From Rallus limicola (Eukaryota; Chordata; Aves; Gruiformes; Rallidae): a stretch of 64,000 nucleotides of DNA. A program made the position numbers and the translations under genes. A model generated the notes under the pieces. That model was not told the origin of the DNA and made no database searches. It was given only the letters and a program-made list of their open reading frames with translations. Numbering within the stretch: the stretch's first letter is position 1; every line of letters starts with the position of its first letter. The stretch covers positions 13,396,001 to 13,460,000 of the forward strand of contig JAKCOZ010000016.1 in assembly GCA_022605955.1 (NCBI GenBank), read 5' to 3'. Below, one piece after another: positions 38,213 through 53,003 of this stretch.

Positions 38213-41200
38213 CCATTTATGATTCAGAAGAAATAAGCAAAAAGTATCATCAGAAAGACATCAGCATCAATGTGTCATATGTTATGGCATCACAACATCT
38301 TATACATCACAAATTCATAGTACACTCTCAGAACATCAGGAGTTAGATATGATGCAATTCTACACATCAGGAAAATGGAGCCACTTCTGGATTGGAATAC
38401 AGCAGCAATTCAGCAGCACGCATCAGTTTTTATGACAGGACATTAAAAATTACTGTTATTCACTTCAAATTGCTGTAGATAATTACAGAACTTAATTGCA
38501 GAGCTGGAAACGCTCCAGATATGAAAGGTGCTAATACCTTTCATCTTGCAAAAGATGACGTGCTCTCTAATGATTCTAAGTGTTATCCACAAGGCTTTTC
38601 ACACAGTACCTTCTAGCACTATGATAAGGCACAAATTTATGTCCAATTTGAAGAAAAGAGCAAGGCACCTTGTGACAGTATCATTACCAACTGAGAGGAG
38701 CATTTTCCTTATGGTACTTCACCTAAGTAGATGGCACATCTAAACATTTGGAGTACATGGCTAAGTCACAAAGCCTTTCTATTGAAAATACCTCAGTACA
38801 GTCTTAAATTGAGCAAGCAAAGTATTATCAACATGATGGAATGATGGGCAGCTTTTCTTGGTATTGTTGTATTTTGGGTTTTTTCGAAACTGTATTAATC
38901 CCACAGATTGCCAAATCACCCAGCATGTTCAGAAGACATTACAAAAATACAGTACCAAAAAGTCTCAAAAGGGTAAATTGTTATAAATACTGTAAAATAT
39001 TACGTCCAAAAATAAGATTATGTCTCAGATTCACTCTTGCAGTCCTAGCTATATGATCCCAGGAAAGCTACTCAGCCTATGCTGGAAATAGGCAACTGAA
39101 AGTAATATTTACACCTCCAGTCATGAAGGAAAGCCATTTATGTCTGTTTATTCTTTTGAAAATTAGAATCCAAGTACCAAAAGTTATTTTTCCCCATTCC
39201 TCCTTCAAACGTGCATCATTATTTTGAATTATTTCATCCAAACATTAAGATGCTTGTATCCTATACTAACGCAGCCTTTCTTTGGCTATCTTCTTATGAT
39301 CTGTAATAGCAGTAAATCACTACAGAGAGATTCTGTTAGTTAACAAAAACCACACACAAAAACCCAAAAAGAAACAATGCACTGAAACCAAATAATGACA
39401 TAAGAATACTTTAGTATTTTGTGAGGCTTTGGGATTTAAACCAGTTGTTTCCCGAGCAGGAAGAATTAAATTTGGTACTTAATTTTGTACTCAGCTACTC
39501 AGAAAACCTCAATAGGAGACTATCAGACACATCAAATTTCAGCATAGAAGTTTCCCTCCTTCAGTATTCCTTCCAAACCAAACAGTAGTTTGAGGCAGAA
39601 CATTGTAACAGTCAGAATAAGTGAAATGTAGACAATACACACAAAAATGCAAGAAGTGATAGTTTGCAAACTCAAGCCTTTAAAATAGGAAACAACTGAG
39701 TTAATGAATACCCTGCCTCATTTGGTGCAAAGAATGGCAGTTTGCTTAATGAGCAGCTCTTCACTATTTTAATTCATTGACACTGAACCAAAGTGACTCC
39801 TACTTTATTTATTGCATACTGTTTAAAACAGTATTCTGGCAGTAGTTAATTTTTCTACTTAATTTTTCTCCAGTGTTCATCAGGATTCTCTCCTGCAGTT
39901 CCACAAGCATGGATTAGTATTGAATTTTTGTAGTTTTCCCATGAGTTGAGGGCTTGGTATTTAGCATGAGACTATTCTTTGCAGGTAAGATTTCAGAGAC
40001 AAAAGCTTTCTAACAACCCAGCCCTAATTCACAATACACCTGCTTTGGGCATGAATGAGACACAGGTCTCAAAACAATAAAGAAAGCATGGGACTGTGCA
40101 GTTAGAGCAGCCCATGCTGCAGTCCCACCAACACTCACCTGGGGTCACCAAGGTTGGAATTCTGATTGTAGCTCAACAGAGAAACTAAAGAACTGCAATA
40201 GCAAACCAGAGCAGAGAGTTACACCCTGCAGAGGTTTCACAGTTGTTTGGGTTTGGTTTTTTTTTTTAATTTTCACCATTTTTCTATTACCAATCATCCC
40301 AACACTCTTATTTTTCTCCCAGTTGCAGTATGATCTCATCTAGTCCTTACTGGTTCCCATTCTACTGCTTATCCATATCTACATCCTAATTCTGATTGTG
40401 AAATTGGATTTGTTACACAAATCTTCAATCTCCTTCCTAAGCCTGTTCCAGTTCCCTTTTGATAGTTTTCTCCTTCCTTTCTTCCTCAGATTCACTACTC
40501 CCACCATTCATTTGTGGTTTTGATCAGAGGTTTCTCTTCAGCCTTCTTTTTAAATTGCAGTATCCAGTCTTAACAGGCAGAATTGATAGCACCAAATATA
40601 ACTTTTATTCATCATGAAGTAGAAAAGCCACAGGTTATAGTGACTATAGTTTCCATACAGTTTCTCCCCCATGCGTCCAGAGACTAAGAGCTTTGTATTT
40701 ATTAAGATATCATTATGTTCTCTTATACTAGTGAATTCATTTTGGAAGTCACTGTGGAAACAATGAGACTGCTACAGCATTACAGTATGTTGTAACAGTT
40801 TTGCATTTCTTGTCAAGAGAGGAGGAGTCAAGCCAACCTGACAGAGATGGCCTACTACTTGCTCCTACTAGAGTTCTGCAGGTAACTTCTCAAAAAAAAA
40901 GAAGAGAGAGGAAAAGCCAAACTTTAAATAACAGTGGTTGTACACTGAAATAAGAAAGGTGCAGCCAGAAATGTCAAGTAAAACAGAGTAATACAGAACA
41001 AGCAATGGTTCTGCTGATTATTTATTACTAAGTATATACAGCTCTACTATATACTGCTTTTAATGATCTGTATAGAGTTGTTATTGCCAGCCTTTAAGTG
41101 ATAATTAGAAGGACTGCAAAAACTGTTTTATGAACAAAGCTACAAGTGCAAAATACTCCAGCCAAAGTAAACAACATGTAATGGAGAGAGGCATAGAATA

Positions 41201-44200
41201 CACATATTTGAATGTAAAGGCATTTATAGCAAGAGAGATGGATTAATGAAGGACTAAGATGGAGAATGGTCTCTGACCAATGAGCCATCCTAACTGCTAT
41301 AAACGGGGTTTAGCACAGCAATTAGCATTTTATCACCCAAGCATCCTGCTTTGGTCATATATTCTACTCCTATTTTCTGCCCAAAGGAAAAAACAAGTTT
41401 TAGATTCATGTTGCTATTGGAAGATTATGCACCAGGGGTAGAAACTTTGTGGTGTGGCTTACTGTCACCAATGAATTAACATGTCCTGAGGTGGCATGAA
41501 AGATCATGAACTTGAAGTGGAATTTATTCCAGGAGCTGTGTCATCAAAGTCCCATGTTCCATACATGATAAAGTTTTTCACGTGCATATCACCGATACTG
41601 ATTTGCCTGGCCTAAATCACCTTGAGGCTGGATGCAGAGAGAGAAAACAAACAAAAGCATAAGGTGCAATTTCTCTAAGCTGCTTAGACAATTCCTCCCA
41701 GGCATGACTCAAGCCTATCTATGGAATCCTACATGCCATTCACATTTGTACACCCAGTCAACATCCTCCCTGTAAAGCTTCAGAAAAAAACCACTATTCT
41801 GAAAAGAGTTCTTTCTCCTGTCTGGCCAAGAGAAATGGAATCACATTCAACAGGTAAAATCATAATTTATAAGATACTAGAAATAAAATGTACAATTAAG
41901 ACTTGTACATTTCCATCTACCACTTAAAACTCATTGAATAGTAATGTTGATCTCCCAAAGGCCAAAGTAGGGAAATGAAACAGCTCTGGGAATGAATTTA
42001 CTACACCTTTGTGTTGAAAAGAAGGGTCGATATACTAGCTTTACTAACATCAGTGGAAGAGCTCCTATTGACCTACACAGAGCATAGATTTTACCCAATG
42101 AGTCTAATAGTGCTTCAGGACCAATTTGTTTAAGAACTTCATTGAAAGGTTTATCAAAAACAATTAAAAGTAATTTTGCTACAAGCACACTAAAGATCAG
42201 GTGTGGTCATACCTGACATGTTCACAAAGCTACATAAAGCCTGGATATTGCAGGAACAGAAACCAGCAGAATTGAGCAACATCATCATAGATAAGAGAGT
42301 AACGTGAGTATCAACAGTTTCAGGGAAGGAGTGACTAAAAACACAAAGACAGTGGATTTTTAAGCAGCAGCTTGTGATTCTCTGAAACACATCAGACATC
42401 AAAAAAAAGACTAACTTTTATTCCACACTGACCAAGATCAGTTAAGGTAGGAAACCACCTACACAAAAAAAAAAAAAAAAAAACCCACCAAAAAAAGACT
42501 GATATCAAGACATCTACATACTGCTCTGGGTAGTATTTCAGAGGACTAACCTGTGCTATGCTATTTACCATACAAACACCTTGAGTTCTCAGAAACTGAT
42601 ACATATCCTGTTCCTATAATTGGCATGACTTTTTATGACAATATATATCAGTTATTTATAGCAAAATATATACTCTTTCTCAGTGTTTCTCATTCAGGTA
42701 TGCCTAGCTGAGTGCTGGCACAAAAAGGAACTAAATCAACTGCTTTAAAGTTTGCAATTTATTCCTAACAACTTAGAGTACAGCTCTCAGACTTGTCTCT
42801 GCAAAACAAAAATCCTAAATTCCTTTCATACTTTGCTAACTTGGATGTTCTGACTAGTTTTTATTGTTGGGGGTTTGTTTGTTTTAAAATAGATTCATCA
42901 CCTGTATCATCCTGAAGACAGCATCATCATCTCTTCAACACTTGGAAAAGTAACTGTATGTACAACACATTATTGTGAGTTTTTTGTGTAAGGATCAGAA
43001 GACTATTAATTGCTTCAATGGATTGTGCATTCTTTGTGTGTGATCTCAGTGGAAACAGACTGAACAACAAAAGACAAAATTAAATTTTAACTTTTAACTG
43101 AGCTAACAAGTCTCTCAATGTATCATACCCGTAAATAACATATCCCTGACAATCCATCACAATGTACTATCAGATTCAGCAAGTTACAGTTAAGGCAATT
43201 TCTATTGATGATTGCATGTATTTACTAAGAAAAAGAAACACATTGTGAGACTTCTGAATACTGGCAGCAATTTAATAGAACAAGTAAATACATAATGTGT
43301 TATAAAAGAGAAAAAGATTTCATTATGCCATATTACCAATCTTTTATAAATATTTCTATCCCTCCATTTAGAACTATTTCTTTAGAAAACAGATTATGCT
43401 CAAAGCTAGTTTCGCTACCGAAGCTAAATTTACCATAGAAAAGATTTCTACCTTAGTACCTCTAAAAAGTGCTTTCATGCCTCCAGAGTGCCAACTGGTT
43501 AAGAACACAAGAACATTCTTATAAAGTGTAGTTGCTTAAATACACCCATTTCTATTTGTTGTCAATGAGTGTGCTCAAATGAAGATATTATACTGTAGCT
43601 GGATTACTAAAGGCTGCAACTATATCATTTACCTACAGCAATTTATTCAAGGTTTCATCATCATGCTGCTTTGAAGCTGAAAATGAAAGAGTCTACATTT
43701 AATGAAGACCATCTGAAGCGTCCCTATTGCAGCTGCAGGCTCTGTAGAAACTGTCGTGCAGGAGGCAATATGCTGTATTGTAATGCAGATTTGCTTAAGA
43801 GTGCATCTGCAGCAACAAGATCATTTCCCATGGTCTCTTCACTGTATTTCTTCTATTATTCATAGAACACAATGTAAATGAAGCTATAAATTTTACCACA
43901 TACTAAATGTAGAAAGAAGATAATGGAAATTGTGAATTATGAATGAATCACTGTTATTGTGATTCCTCAAGGATTCTGATGTAGATGATCACATGCATGC
44001 AGACACAGTAGCTAAATTTCTTTATATTGATCTTGAAAAACGATTCAAGGAATATTATAATTAATATATGGAATTCATAGCTTTGGGTTTTGTGACAATG
44101 CCAAATACAACTAACCGTCAAAGACAATTGCATATCAACACTACCTAGGGGCAGGCAAGCGTACTTGTATTTGGAATTAGCGAATTGGGGAGAGAAAGAT

Positions 44201-45911
44201 AATAGCTTGCAAAAATGTGTTTCCCAGCTACCCACATGTGTTCTTTCACATTTAAATAAGCCACAGGCAAACTTTGCAGAGCATTCTGTAGCGAGCATAT
44301 TCAAATGCCAAGTAAAAAGCAGTAAGATGGGGGCTTTTCTTTTTTGTAGGGTGGCTGAAACCAAATAGTTTCTTTAAATTGAAGATGTATTCTTCTACAA
44401 ATTCCACAGTAAAAGCTCCTACAAGGATGAACCTGTCTTTGCAAGTTTTATCATGATAGTAAGAGACATTAATTACTACTCTTACTTCTTAAGAATATTC
44501 TCTTAGTGATATGATCAAAGACAGGAACTGTTCTTGATTGATAACGTTTAGAAATCAGTAAGATCAGTCACTAAAATTACTCTAGCTATAACCAGCATCA
44601 GCAAATCACTTCATATAATTCGGGGCAAGTAAAAATCGCATGAGATAGGGTAGCAAGTATATGTTAAATCAAATTGGATCCTGAAAATCTCACCCATTGT
44701 GAAACCTCTGAAACTTTGTTCCTCTTTCATAACCTTTTGTCTGTTTGTAACAACAGTAGTTGACTAGCTCTGTCACTCCTTTGCAGTAGACTTGTTACCT
44801 CAAATGCTCACAAAGATTAAGACCACCTATGGTCTGTACCAATCCTATCTGCACCTTTTTGTGCCACAGATTTTAGTTACGAGGCAATATAGGCATCTCA
44901 TTCAGATTAAATCTCTATATTCTATGTGGCCTTTTTAAATTTGTGCTAAGACACATAGTGTAGGCATGAAAATAGACTGACATATTATGGCTGTCCTATG
45001 GAAAAAAAACCACTAGGCTATGAAATAATGAGGGTTCTTAACCTGAGTTTGTTTCAAAGGACTGCAAAAAGTCCACCACAAAAACAGAACAAACAACTGA
45101 CTGTACACAATTATTTCTAACCAAATTGAACACATAACGGACAGGAGAAAGGATCTAGTGAATAGCCTCAGTATGTGTTTTTCAAAAAGACATTCTAGCA
45201 TCTACTTTGATGATACAATCAGATCTTCATAATTTCTGTGATTTCTGATCTGTATTAGTTGTTCACTAGAATACTATGTTACTCATGTGTTTATGTTCCT
45301 GTAGGAATCTTTTTCCACTTTAAACCAACACAGACTGACTTGCATTCATTCCTATTCTGATGTTAATTATATTAGTACATTTAAAACCCCCAAACTGATG
45401 TTTATATGCTTATAGTAACATAAGTTAATAAAAGAGTAAAAAAAAAATTTAAAGCAGCAGGATTACACAATCATTTGTATGATTCCTATTGTGGCATGAA
45501 AGACATCAGAGAAAGGATAGCCTATCTTTCTTAGTGTAGCACCATTAAACTGAAAAATAAAAGTGATTAAATAGATTTAAGAGCCCTATATATAACAATA
45601 TAGAACCACAAGTAACTAGTCTGCTGCAGGATGTCACTCAAACATACCATAAAAGTCACGCAGCCAGCTGCAATATTCAGAGTCCACGGGGTTTCACTGC
45701 AATAGATTTTCTGTATAAAAAAACCCCCACCATTTAAGATTCATCAGCTCTAAACTGTAGTACATAGATTTGTAGCTAATATGCTTTACAAATTCTAAAT
45801 TCATTCCAAATAATCCAGAGTTCACATTAATGACATACCTTACAGTACTATGCAAAACCTGCCTAATTACACTCCACCACTGTAGCAACTTACATATTAC
45901 TTTTGTTTTAC
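38213..45911. other. Unique sequence, no gene recognised
   Basis: About 7.7 kb of AT-rich sequence with no recognised repeat except a 19-base A run at 42465-42483. The longest ORF (136 codons, minus, 43954-44364) has no known domain. Confidence 0.5.
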
Positions 45912-45916
45912 AAGTG

Positions 45917-46489
45917 TGTTGTGGTTTCACCCCGGCTTGGGCCGAGATCCACGCAGCTGCCTGCTCCTTAAAGTAAAAGAGCAGGAGAAAAGGGAAAAGA
46001 GGGGGGGGGAAACAAGGGAAAGGAAAAGGAAGGGGCAAATAACTCCAAAACCAAGAGACTAAGAGGCCCGTGGGTTGGGATAAGGATAGTTTACTAAGAT
46101 AACAGAAAGATAAAATATAACAATGCTAACAGGACTTTAGAGCAAAAGAATATGAAACTATTGATACACAATGCAGTTTCTCACCGAACCACACAACTCA
46201 GGCCGCACCACCCAGAGCCGTCCCAGAACCCAACAGTCCCCCAAGACCCTCGCGTCCCGGAACCGCCCCACTTCTTCCTCCCATCAGCCCCCCTTTATCC
46301 TGGGCAGGACATAATTGGCATGGAATACTCTCTTTGGCCCATCTGGGTCACCTGTCCTGGCTTTGACTGTCTGACTGCAACTAAAAACATCAGGGTGTTA
46401 TCAGCACTGCTTTCATTTTAACTCCCAAACACAGCATTCCATCCGCTGCTACAAATGAAGTTAACTCTATCCTCACTAAAACCAGGACA
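45917..46489 (-). mobile_element. Solo LTR of an avian endogenous retrovirus, minus orientation
   Basis: The reverse complement starts TGTCCTGGTTTTAGTGAGGA and ends GGTGAAACCACAACA. It shares its termini and internal order with the LTR at 37729-38212: GATAACACC and GATGTTTTTAG, AGAGTATTCCATGCC, a TATA-like CAGGATAAAGG (about 46293-46303), GAAACTGCATTGTG, a downstream AGTAAACTATCC and CAACCCACGGG. It is flanked on both sides by AAGTG (45912-45916 and 46490-46494), an exact 5-bp target-site duplication. The middle is GC-rich and differs from the other LTR, so it is a related but distinct subfamily. No internal viral genes remain. The 114-codon minus ORF and 89-codon plus ORF here are shadows of the repeat. 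Confidence 0.93.
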
Positions 46490-46494
46490 AAGTG

Positions 46495-47403
46495 GCAAAG
46501 CTGAGAGGAGAGTGGAGCTACTGATTCAAGAGAACAAGAAAACACTACCTTGAGTGACTAATAAATCGCAAGTTCCTCAGCTCACAAAACCATCACTCTG
46601 AAGTTGTACTTTTTAAAGGAAGACTCATAAAGATGATGATTCATTTTGCATGCTTTTGTATAAGCAGGAATATCTAACATACATTAAATCAAACCGCTGT
46701 GAAATATATAATCACTGAAACAAACAGCACATGATGATGCACTATTCATAGGGGTTAAATATAAAACTAAATTAGTAATAATTTATTTGTTAAAACATAT
46801 GCATCTTACACAATAATAAAGTACGCAATATAAACTTATAAAATCAAATATGAACCTAGGTTTCAATTCATTGGGTAACTAATATAAACTAAAATGTAAG
46901 TAATTATATATTAATAAATAGGAAAATATAAATACATTCTAGTATTTTGAGTTGCTTTTGTTAATATTCAGTAGTATGAATGATATAGATATTTGAAATA
47001 TACATTATTCTTTTTAGAGAAGGGCAGTTTCACTATTCTTCTGCAGCACAGTTTTGCAAATCCCCAGGAGCATTAAGTCTAATTATCTATTTACAATTCT
47101 CAAAAATATCTGTGACCAGAACTGCTGCACATTTGTATTAGCCTGTAGCACACAGCGTGCAACTCCTGGTCCTCAGCTTCTGACAACTTCGTTGACTGAG
47201 GCCAAACATTGAGAGGTAATTCTCCAGGTGCTAGGAACAGAGGAAAACACACACAGCATGAGTGGGCATCAGCAAATAGAATAGTGGAGCTATACACCCA
47301 ACTCCTCCCAAAGAATTCAGAAGCTGCTCAATCCTGGGGACATCCGTTCAACTCCTCAAACCATCTGTAGACCTTTGGTTCTGCTGTTTGCACACTTCTA
47401 CAG
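46495..47403. other. Unique sequence, very AT-rich in first half
   Basis: 46700-46990 is strongly AT-rich with TAAT-type cores. No repeat family or gene was recognised. Confidence 0.5.
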
Positions 47404-47483
47404 ACCCCAGTGGTGCTCAGCTCCCTTCCTATTCCAACAGGTCTCATAGGGCATGGATGAGGGTGCCACACCATCAGACAAAG
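47404..47483 (+). other. Candidate 80-nt exon, plus strand (unverified)
   Basis: On the plus strand a strong pyrimidine tract (GTTCTGCTGTTTGCACACTT) ending CTACAG precedes the segment and AAAG|GTAAGA follows it. One frame is open for 26 codons (begins PSGAQLPSYSNRSHR), while the other two have stops. The peptide is unrecognised. It is on the opposite strand from most other candidates, so either the splice-like pairs here are chance or there is more than one transcript. Confidence 0.2.
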
Positions 47484-50400
47484 GTAAGACCCATCTGTGA
47501 ACCAGGAAGGAGGGCTGCCCTGCCAGCCATCACAATCTAATACACATTACTTAGCAAAATAAGAGAGGCAGCAAGTCTGCAGTATTTCCTCCCCATGACA
47601 TTCATTACCATTATAGAGAAAAGAACTACATAGAAAATGAATTGTGTGACAGTGTACAGGCCTGTCCTTTGATCAGGTATAGATACATGGACGTTAGCTT
47701 TCACAAGAAACATTTAAAACAAAGTGCATGTTTACTTGCAAGGGCTCTTCTGAAGTTAAACTGAAATCAACAGGCAATTAAAGTTCAGGAACATCAGATG
47801 TAATTAAAAGCATTCCCAAGTAGCTCTGTACATGGGTAAGTGATTCTCACCATATGAACTTTAAAACCATTCTGCAGTTTTAGAACCTTTGGTTTCCAGT
47901 GTCTGTATCAAAGAGAAGTTTTATTAAAGCTGTTTCTAGAACTGCTTGCCGTGGTGGCACAGTTACTTTTTGGTTTTATTCCCATTACTGGATATGACAG
48001 GATTTAGAGACACATTTAGCCTTCTTTAAAAAAAAAAATGTAACATCCTTGCGAAGTCAACGCTATACAAATATATTATTCAAAAATCAGAATCCTAGGA
48101 CCAGGAAGCAGACTTATTTTCATTCTGAAGTAACAGTCAAGCAGATAAAACAAATCCTCAAATCTAGACACTGCTCAGCTCTGGCAAAACTCTTTTCTCC
48201 CAATTCTGTTACTCATGCTGTTCTGTCCAACTGATCAATAGCAAGATTCCACATATTAACCAGGTTTCAATTAAAGACTCACAGAAGGGCCTGCAGATTT
48301 AAAACAAACTAAAAAACCACCCACAAGCAAATACCCAGTCTGGTACTTGGCAAGGAATGTAGAAACTTTTGAAATCTAATCCCTAAACAAAACAGAAGGT
48401 TAAATCAAATTCTTTAAGTGTATCAAATAACATACATTCAGTTGGATAACAATTTTTTTAAAAGGAATCACATCAGCAACAGATGTAAATACAAAAATAC
48501 TTGCTACCACTCTCTTTCAGAAATTTTTTATTCAGGCTTCAATTTATGAAAAATTTCTAAGACTTTAACCAGGGATATGTATTTGAAGCTGATGTACTAT
48601 TGCCAAAAAGATTCTTTGATATCATCACGATTGATGTTTATACACTAATTGTGTTTAAGTCAAATAACTGACAAGCTCTGTGTAACTTACTTTTTGTATA
48701 TTCTTTTTTGTTATTTCAGTTAAGATGTCACAAGGATACTACACATTCTGTAAAGTTTTAGCATCTAGTAATCATAGTTACTGGTTATTCTACCTACAAG
48801 AGTGCAGCTTCCAAAGGAGTCTGAAATTACTATTTGATTGATCCATACTTTAAAATGTTTAAATATCTCCCCTGAGAAAACTCATTACCAAGGAAGTGCT
48901 CTCCAGCAGTCTTTTAGTCACTAACTTTTCCCAGTGGTTTATGAGGAAGGCAATGAGAAACTCCATGACATATCCAAGATCAAATGACACACCAATGACT
49001 ATGCTGGGAACAGAGTATGGGAGGCCTGACTACATCCTGGTTTAGCACTACTTTCCATCTTCTGAGCTTCCGAGACAGAAATTGAAGAAGATAGCACATG
49101 CCTCCAAGTGAGGCCCCATGATTAGGCCTCTGCTCCAGCAACAGCCTGTATTTGATAGATGTAATTATGTATTTACAAATAATGGGTCACAAATGATAAG
49201 AGCTTTGTCTTGCTGAGGTAGATGCCCATTTGCACTGAAATATGAGTTTCTAAAGAAGATTTAGTTTTTCTGGAATTAACAGAACCACCCCAAAACCACC
49301 AAGCCAAACATGCAGTACTACCATGGAGCTGCTGTTACCATAACTGCAGTTAAGGGTTCTCTCAAATTTAAATTACACTGTCTACTACTGTAAAGATACT
49401 GTTCTATTACTGTCATTCTCACTGTGTTCCTTCAATTTACATTTTTCTCCATTTGTCCATAGAAATCCATTTCATAAAACATATTGGCAGTCTTCTAAAA
49501 TGTGATTTATGGTACCATTTAAGCACTTATCACTTGGTATTCATTCTTCCAGCTACGTTATTCTTCTGGGCTACAAAACACTAAGTACCTCAGCAAAACA
49601 AACATTTTTTAATTTATGGGGTTTTATTATTTTCTAGGCAAAATACAATATTTTTCCTGGTCTGTTTATTAATCATAAACAAAAATAAATGTACTAACGA
49701 TTTAGATGTCAAAATCCCTTCATCAGCACGATGAAGCCTTAGGCCTTAGCATTGAAAAAATACAGCCACTGCCTTACCTTTAAACATGACACTAGCCTCA
49801 ATTTTCTCTTAAGACTTATAGAACTGTGAAGTAATTCAGCTCCTTTTCTCCCACATTCATAATGGGAAGTGGTAGTTATTACTTAAACTAGTAGGCAGAA
49901 AAAGTAGACAGGTTCTGGGATACAATGTTTCCCAAGGCCCCAGCAAAAGCTCTGCACTGCAGAAAACAGGTTTACTTTTTCTCCCTATCCAGAGGGCCTA
50001 ATAAATTATACTGTTTCTCCTTTCAAACCTTTCTTCATTTTTATGCAGATACCATTGCAGCTGAAACAAGACAAAAATTACTTTTCTACAACATAATTAA
50101 CCAGATTCTCTAATGATGCTAACCAGCAAAGCAACAAGCAGAATTCACACTCCCAACACAACCTTTCTAAAATAAAACAAGAAGAGATAATAGTTCTCAA
50201 AATAATTATTACACAAAGCTCTGAAGTCAATATTAAAAGTCAATATTGTGCAAAGTGCAGAATATAGGTTTTCAAGTACTTTCCAGTCTACAGACATGTA
50301 GAACAAGACAACACCAACTCACCACAGCAAGAGTCACTGTATTCATGAAAAGTTTTATGTCTGTTCAGTCACACAGTATTAGAGAGAACTGAAAACAAAG

Positions 50401-53003
50401 TCTGTGACCTACTCTGTGGCACATGGGACCTGAAGAGACAAACAGATAAAAATTAAGTGGAAGCTCCCAGATTAGGACTTGCATGCTTGAATTAGAGATG
50501 ACATAAGGTTTCTGTTGGAATTACACGACTTAATTCATGTAATTGAGCATCACAATGCACCCTCATTTCAGACAAACGTCAGTGACACGTCAGAAGACAA
50601 TTACAACTACATTGGCAAGCAAAATCAGCTTGGCTTACAGGAAGAGAAACTATTTACTTATGAAAAAAGTGAGATCACAAATAAGTTTTTCTGTGCAAAA
50701 ACTTTTCTACAAGCAAAAACTTTTCAAAAATTATTTGAGCTTCCTGAGGGACACCCAACTAGCACATTCTTTAATAATTATTCACTTAAAAGCAAGGAAA
50801 TTAACAGGTTTGGGATATCAACAATAAGTTGTCAATATATATGTTACACTAATCAAGTATAACCATACATACATATTCTAGAAAACCCAACAACTCCACT
50901 TAAGATTTCTAAATACCTTTCTTGCAAATAAGAGTCTATTGTTTACATAAATAGTAATGAAAACATTCAGATCAGCAAGCACTGATAGTGGTCACCAGCC
51001 AACACAGACTTCATTTTAATATGTTTAAATTGCAGGGTGCATAGAGAGAATCAGTTCCTGAAAACTGCTGTCAACTGAGCACATCCTGTTTCATACCAGC
51101 ACCGAACAGCCCAAACTAGTCCCTAACTCCTTTTTTTTAAAGGCATAAAAACCAAGATAACTGTAACAACTTTTAAATATCTCAAGGTACAATACCTTTT
51201 CATCAAATGGAAATTGAGTTTGCTAAGATATCAGGGGCTGAAAGGTTTGGATGAAAACTGACAAGACAATTGAAAAATATGAAAACAGAAGCAAAAAAAA
51301 AAAAGAAGTGATGGGTAGAAGAAAAAATTACTTGCTGTGTCAAAGAAGTTAACAGCATGTAATAAGAAACCAGTTCTAAGATCCTCCTTTTCTCCTCCTC
51401 CGTGCTAGTCTTCAAAAGCTCTCCATTTTGATGCTAAATAAAACTCTAGTCCAGCACTGAACCATAGAATAACTACAAAGACTGGGAGGGCAAAAGTCTA
51501 ATTGTATAGAATACTTTGAAAAAATTTAAATTAGTTTCATCTTGATAATGCCATCAAGTTTAATATTGCAGAAAACAAGTGTTCATTTAAGACAGCATAA
51601 CATCAACTGTCTGATCCCATGTCTGGACAAAAGATGAACAGCCATAATTGCTTGGGAGCTATCAACTTAAGAGTTTGTTCCTGACTAACATGCATGCAAA
51701 GCATCCAGCCTAGGAGACTAGGGAAGATGGAAAGCTTTTATTCTCTTCTTGTCTTCGATACTCCTAAAAAGCACTTGGCTGGGAAGGGACTCAGCATATG
51801 TAAACAGTTTAACAGGTAAGGAAAAGATGCAGTTGTGCACATATTATAAAAATCTGTGTAACAAAAGCACATGAAATCAAGTGTCCCATGTTCTCATACC
51901 TTTTAAATTCCACATTAAACCTCAAATATTTGAAGTTATGATATACTATTCTGTACCCAGGTTTTATCTGTTTACCCCAACTGAAGTCACAAGTAGAATA
52001 CTGACAGGAGATAAGTATTCCTGCCGAAAACATTCATCATTCGACAAGAAATATGATATTTTAATTAAACTAATAGATAAATAATTCTGGGTTTTTTCTG
52101 CATAATGGTTTTCTATCTGACGAAAAGTACACACACCTCTCTGGATCCATTCTCATACTTTTAAGCTCCACAACTCTTTCTCTGTTATCCCAGTGATCTG
52201 ATCAATTTGATTGTTTAAATCAACACAGCATGAATTTCCTTTATTTGAATATTTCACTTCAGTAATATTAATTGCACTTTGGTCATGTGTTTCTGTGATT
52301 ATTTTTTTTTAGTGGTGAACATATTCCGTTAGGACCTTTCACCGTGAAGCAGTCTAATTCTAGTTTCTTGAGGATACAGATGAGTATTAAAAAATCAGAT
52401 CCAAGCCTCATCTCTCTGCCTGTAAAATAACAGTATCTCTGAAGACCTTCCAGCTTGGCAATAATTGCAGCATGACTGAGTAACTACTAGAGAACTTCAA
52501 GAATACCCTGAAATCTAGACAAAAAACAAACCAACCCAATTTATGATTGCTGCTTTGGAAAAACACCAGCTTCATCTACAAGGTTTAGAGCTTTCTCTAT
52601 CATATAGCATACTATACAAGGTACTTAGTAGCCTAAGCTACGCACCATCCAATGTATTATTTGTGGAAAAAAAAAATTACTACTGATGTTGGGTTTAACC
52701 CAAAGTCTCAGCAAAAGTATTCTAACATCTGGCTCAAAACACTTTTTTGCAGCATTACTTATTGCTGACAAATTACTTAACTGGAAAGATTAGAAAGAGA
52801 ACTTCATCTCATTCTCCCATTTTCCCATTCTCAAAAAGGGTTGTCAGGCTAAGAAATAACTATGGGGAGCCCCCTGTTAAAATGTTAGCAGTGATAATGC
52901 ACTTGAATGTTCAATACTGTCTCATGAGTATCATCACGCTGAGAAGGGAATCATAGTTTACATATTGATGAGAAGAGCATAGAGATACTCACATTGGTAG
53001 TAC
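47484..53003. other. Unique sequence, no gene recognised
   Basis: No gene or transposon was recognised. Minor direct repeats (AAGTCAATATT twice near 50225-50250; CAAAAACTTTTC twice near 50700-50730) are visible. ORFs at 50515-50862 and elsewhere lack motifs. Confidence 0.5.

Noticed and set aside
45694..46421. ORFs of 114 (minus) and 89 (plus) codons
   Set aside because: Both lie largely within the solo LTR, and the proline/histidine-rich plus ORF is a by-product of its GC-rich centre.
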